A stretch of DNA of 64,000 nt. Origin: Strigops habroptila. Taxonomy: Eukaryota > Chordata > Aves > Psittaciformes > Psittacidae. The stretch lies in the NCBI RefSeq assembly GCF_004027225.2, contig NC_044290.2, positions 6,154,906 through 6,218,905 on the forward strand, written 5' to 3'. Of the stretch, positions 60,964-64,000 are shown piece after piece; positions within the stretch are counted from its first letter, which is position 1; every line of letters begins with the position of its first letter. Made by a program: the position numbers and the translations under genes. The notes beneath the pieces are model-generated. The model saw nothing but the letters and a program-made list of their open reading frames with translations. It had not been told where the DNA came from and did no database searches.

Positions 60964-60996
60964 ATGCAAATTATACGAGGGTTGGGGTATGTAAAT
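60964..60996 (+). promoter_or_regulatory. Paired octamer-like sites upstream of SLC9A3R1
   Basis: A perfect POU octamer ATGCAAAT (60964-60971) and a one-mismatch ATGTAAAT (60989-60996) lie 25 bases apart, about 145-175 bases upstream of the inferred start. They are AT-rich islands within the CpG island. Occupancy is unknown. Confidence 0.4.
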
Positions 60997-61250
60997 GTAT
61001 CCTCACGTCCCGGCCGCAGGGTCCTAGCGCCGGCAGCGGGGTCCGGACCGCTCCCCGGGGCACCTCCGGCTCGTCCTGGTACCCAACCGGGTACCGGTTG
61101 GCAGCCCCCGCTCACCGCTGATGCCCCCCAAACCCCTGGCTGTGGGCTGCTCTGCCTCCCCCCGGGGCAGCCCCGACGGGGCACAGCCCGGAGGGGTGGC
61201 ACACCTCGGCCTCTCGGGGCCCGTCCTCCCTATCTTGTTGCCCGGTCCTC

Positions 61251-64000
61251 CAAGGCCGGTTCGAGGGGGAGGGTTGGAGAGTGCTCGGTGCTTCAAAAGT
61301 GAAATAAAAACCCCGAAGTGCGCGGGAAAGCAGCGCCGGAGGCCGCGGTCACCGGGAACTCGCTGTGCAGCGGAAATGGGAGAGCAGCCCCCGGCACCCC
61401 GAGCAGCACCCGGCCCCCCGAGCAGCACCCTGGAGCTGGGGTCTCGAGGGAAGTAGATGAGGGAAACGCTGGGAGGGAATTGCTCTGCCGCTGCCCTGCT
61501 CTGTGGCGGCCTGGGAAGCAGAAGTGGCTGCAGGGGGGGTTATAAGAGTGTGAGATCCTGGTGTCTCCAGTCAGCCAGGGCAGAGCGAGGCAATGGCGAG
61601 CCTGGGATCGAGCAGGGCTCCTGGTGCCGAGCAGAGCTGGCCCCTGGCTCCGGGGATTGTCCTGGGGAGGGTGGCACGGAGGTACCATTGGTGTGTCTCA
61701 CTGCTGGGCTTCAGGCCTGGCTGAAGTTCAGGGTGGCCAAAGGTCCTCAGGACACCCAGGATCACATTTAACCACGCTGCAAGCAGGTGAGCAAGGAGGT
61801 GACGGCAGCCACAGGACACGTCCCTCCACGGCTCTGCACCAAAGCCCTGCTGCAGGAACCCCGGTGGCCGAGACACCCCCCGTGCGCTGCGGGGTGGCCG
61901 TGCTCCAGCTCCATGGGGACAAGCTGGGAGCAGAGCAGAGGGTGGGCTCATTTGTTTCCTCCACTCGGCTGAGCATTTACTCAGTCCTGAGAAAGGCGGC
62001 GGAGAGGAATCCCATGGCAGCGGCAGCAGATGCCTGCGGAGAGGAAAACCGGGACAAGCGTGTCATAGTACAACCCCAGGACAGGGGTTCCATTGCACAG
62101 CCCTCCTCTTGGCAAGGGGGGTGTGAGTGGCACAGCCCCACAACCATGCATGTTCAGGGGTGAGACATTTTTGGGAATGCTGCCCTAGGTCAGGAAACCA
62201 AACTCATCTCCAAGAGGGCTGTTTTGAGCATGGGACCGCGATAAGAGAGAAAAGCAGCAGCACAGGAAACAGCCGGAGCTGCTTTTGGGTCCATCGTACT
62301 CCAGAGCACCCATGGAATGGGAGGGCATTGGCAGCACCGGCGCTGCCTCCTCCTGCCAGGGCCCTTTGTGGCTCAGTGTGACGTTAAGAGAGCTCAGGCT
62401 GGAGGGGGGAAAGCAGAAAAGAGCCAACGTCTGTTTGTGTTGAAGCCATCCAGCATTTTTTGCAGACATCAGCCAAGCGGCCGCAGCAATGCCATTGGTG
62501 GGAAGACAGAGTTATTTGGGGAATGCTGGACTCCGCACCATGAGAACAGCAGGGGAGGAGGTTGGTTTTAATTTAACAGGCCATGTTTACTCTTCCCCTC
62601 TCACCTTTGGACTGTCTGAAATGTGCAACGAAAGCCCCAGCACGGAGAAAGGGGCCGTGGGTGCTTCCCCCGCCCCATGGCTGCTCTGGGGGGCCCCGCA
62701 GCCCCACTGCTCCGCAGTGCTCGGCTGCAGCAGCCTCCCACGGCGCAGAGCCGGGGCAGGGATTTCTCACGCCATAAAACACCCGGGCGGAGGCAAAGTC
62801 TCGAAAATACTCAGCTTTAATGTGTAAACTTGCAAAGAGAAACCCGGGAGCGGAGGAGAAGCAAAGGAGGCACCAGAGCAAGTAAAGAGATGGGCAGCTG
62901 GGGCGCAGAGCCAGGGGAAACGCTGGCGGGGACGGATGTGCTGGGCAGTGCCCGACTCCTACGTGCGGCAGTGCCATGCCCTCTGCAGCTGCCCTTTGCA
63001 TCAGCTCTTCAGCTAAATAACCAAATACCCACCGCCCTGGGTAGTGCTGGGGGGACCAGCAGCGCGCTGGAGGGGTTGGATTGGCACTGGGGATGTGCAG
63101 TGATGCAGGGACAGAGCCTTGCACCCCGGTGCCCAGCGTAGCAGTGTTTGCTGGCTGAAGCATCTCAGGCATCTGCTCTCCAGAGAGTGGGTTTCAGCTG
63201 TTATTTGCCAGGGGCAGGAGGAAAACGGTTGTATTCCATGTGCAGGGATGGGAGCCAGCAGGCACAGCAGCACCGGCACCTCCACCCCACCAGCTCCAGC
63301 GTGAGGCCGGAGATGGTTTTGTCTGGAGGGATTGGAAAGAAAAAGGTTTTTCTTGTTAAAAAATACTAAAATGAAGTCTCTTAATTCCTGTGACTGCACG
63401 AGAGGGGAAATAAAGGTTTTTCCAAATTGCTGCGTGTACTAGAAATGCTCCAAGTGTATTTGGGTGCTCTCAAGGGAGTCTCATTTCTCATGTCAGCTGC
63501 ATGGGCGGGGAACAGGCTTGGCTGGACGCTTCCCCATCCCAGCCCTTCCCTCCGGCAAGACCAGGACACAACAGGGATACCTCTTCCCTCATGGTGGCAG
63601 GAGGATAAAGCAGCAACCACAGCAGTGAGGAGCCCCGGCTGAGCCTGGTCACTGGCAGCGCTGGGAATGCATGGGCTGGATCAGGCCCTTCCAGCCGGAT
63701 GAGAGCAGTGCCATGAGCTGGGATGGCTGCAGAGGACAGGGCCACAGGCTGCATGAGGGCTTGTCCGTGGCACACATATCACCCCTCCAGCCACTCCAGG
63801 GGGCTCTTAGCGAGGTGTGGAGCCACGTCCCGCATCCTGCTTGGGTGATGGAGGCATCACTATGGCTCCCTGCCAGGCTGGCAGTCATCATGCCATGGTT
63901 ATTCCCAAGCATTGTCCCACGGGGCAGCAGGATCCGGCCCCGGGATCCTGACACTGGGATGATGTTTCTCCTCTCTCCGCTGTATTGTCCCGTCCACACT
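61251..64000. other. Upstream flank of SLC9A3R1
   Basis: No exon, repeat family or RNA gene was recognised. Human synteny puts RAB37 upstream in the same orientation, but none of its C-terminal coding sequence is visible on the minus strand here, so it must lie further right or have diverged in position. Confidence 0.6.

Larger units (their letters stand above)
60100..61250. promoter_or_regulatory. SLC9A3R1: CpG island at the SLC9A3R1 start
   Basis: A dense CpG, GC-rich stretch covers the first exon, its flank and the start of intron 1. Composition falls back to ordinary levels on both sides. Boundaries were judged by eye. Confidence 0.75.

Noticed and set aside
61251-64000. 3' end of RAB37, expected from human synteny
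   Set aside because: No minus-strand frame here resembles the conserved Rab C-terminal half or its CC tail, so it is not called.

Overview
The window looks like bird nuclear DNA. It has short CR1 LINE tails in both orientations, some ending in the ATTCTATG-type 3' end, and a solo LTR of the kind common in bird genomes. Three vertebrate genes appear in the order expected for the block corresponding to human 17q25.1, read in inverse orientation. No species can be named from this sequence. There is no sign of bacterial genes, CRISPR arrays, tRNA or rRNA genes.

Layout. Positions 1-45,400 hold TMEM104 on the minus strand: nine coding exons plus a probable 5' noncoding exon, encoding 498 residues. 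Two large introns (about 16.7 and 12.2 kb) fill most of this part and contain the CR1 pieces, the LTR and simple repeats. A GC-rich, CpG-rich stretch at about 45,180-45,470 is shared by TMEM104 and NAT9, which are divergent. NAT9 lies on the plus strand (six coding exons, 45,996-48,725, 207 residues) behind a probable noncoding first exon. It converges on SLC9A3R1 (NHERF1), which lies on the minus strand (six coding exons, 60,775 down to 52,665, 336 residues) with a 3' UTR reaching about 51,740. The NHERF1 start sits in a CpG island with a recognisable TATA-like box, GC box and CCAAT box. Positions 61,000-64,000 are its upstream flank, with no recognisable exon.

Exon boundaries were set by joining reading phases and by comparison with remembered human protein sequences. 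All three coding sequences splice in frame with no internal stop and match the expected human lengths closely: 498 against about 496, 207 against 207, and 336 against 358.

Function. The three genes are neighbours by conserved synteny, not parts of one pathway. TMEM104 is a multi-pass membrane protein of the amino-acid/auxin permease-like group. NAT9 is a GNAT-fold acetyltransferase. NHERF1 is a two-PDZ scaffold that ties apical membrane transporters and receptors to ezrin-type proteins. I found no evidence for a novel biological system. The most notable observations concern splice-site architecture (a NAGNAG acceptor and a competing frame-shifting donor in TMEM104), an upstream ATG in the TMEM104 leader, promoter architecture, local minisatellites, an intragenic CpG cluster, and a few unexpectedly long open frames in noncoding DNA.
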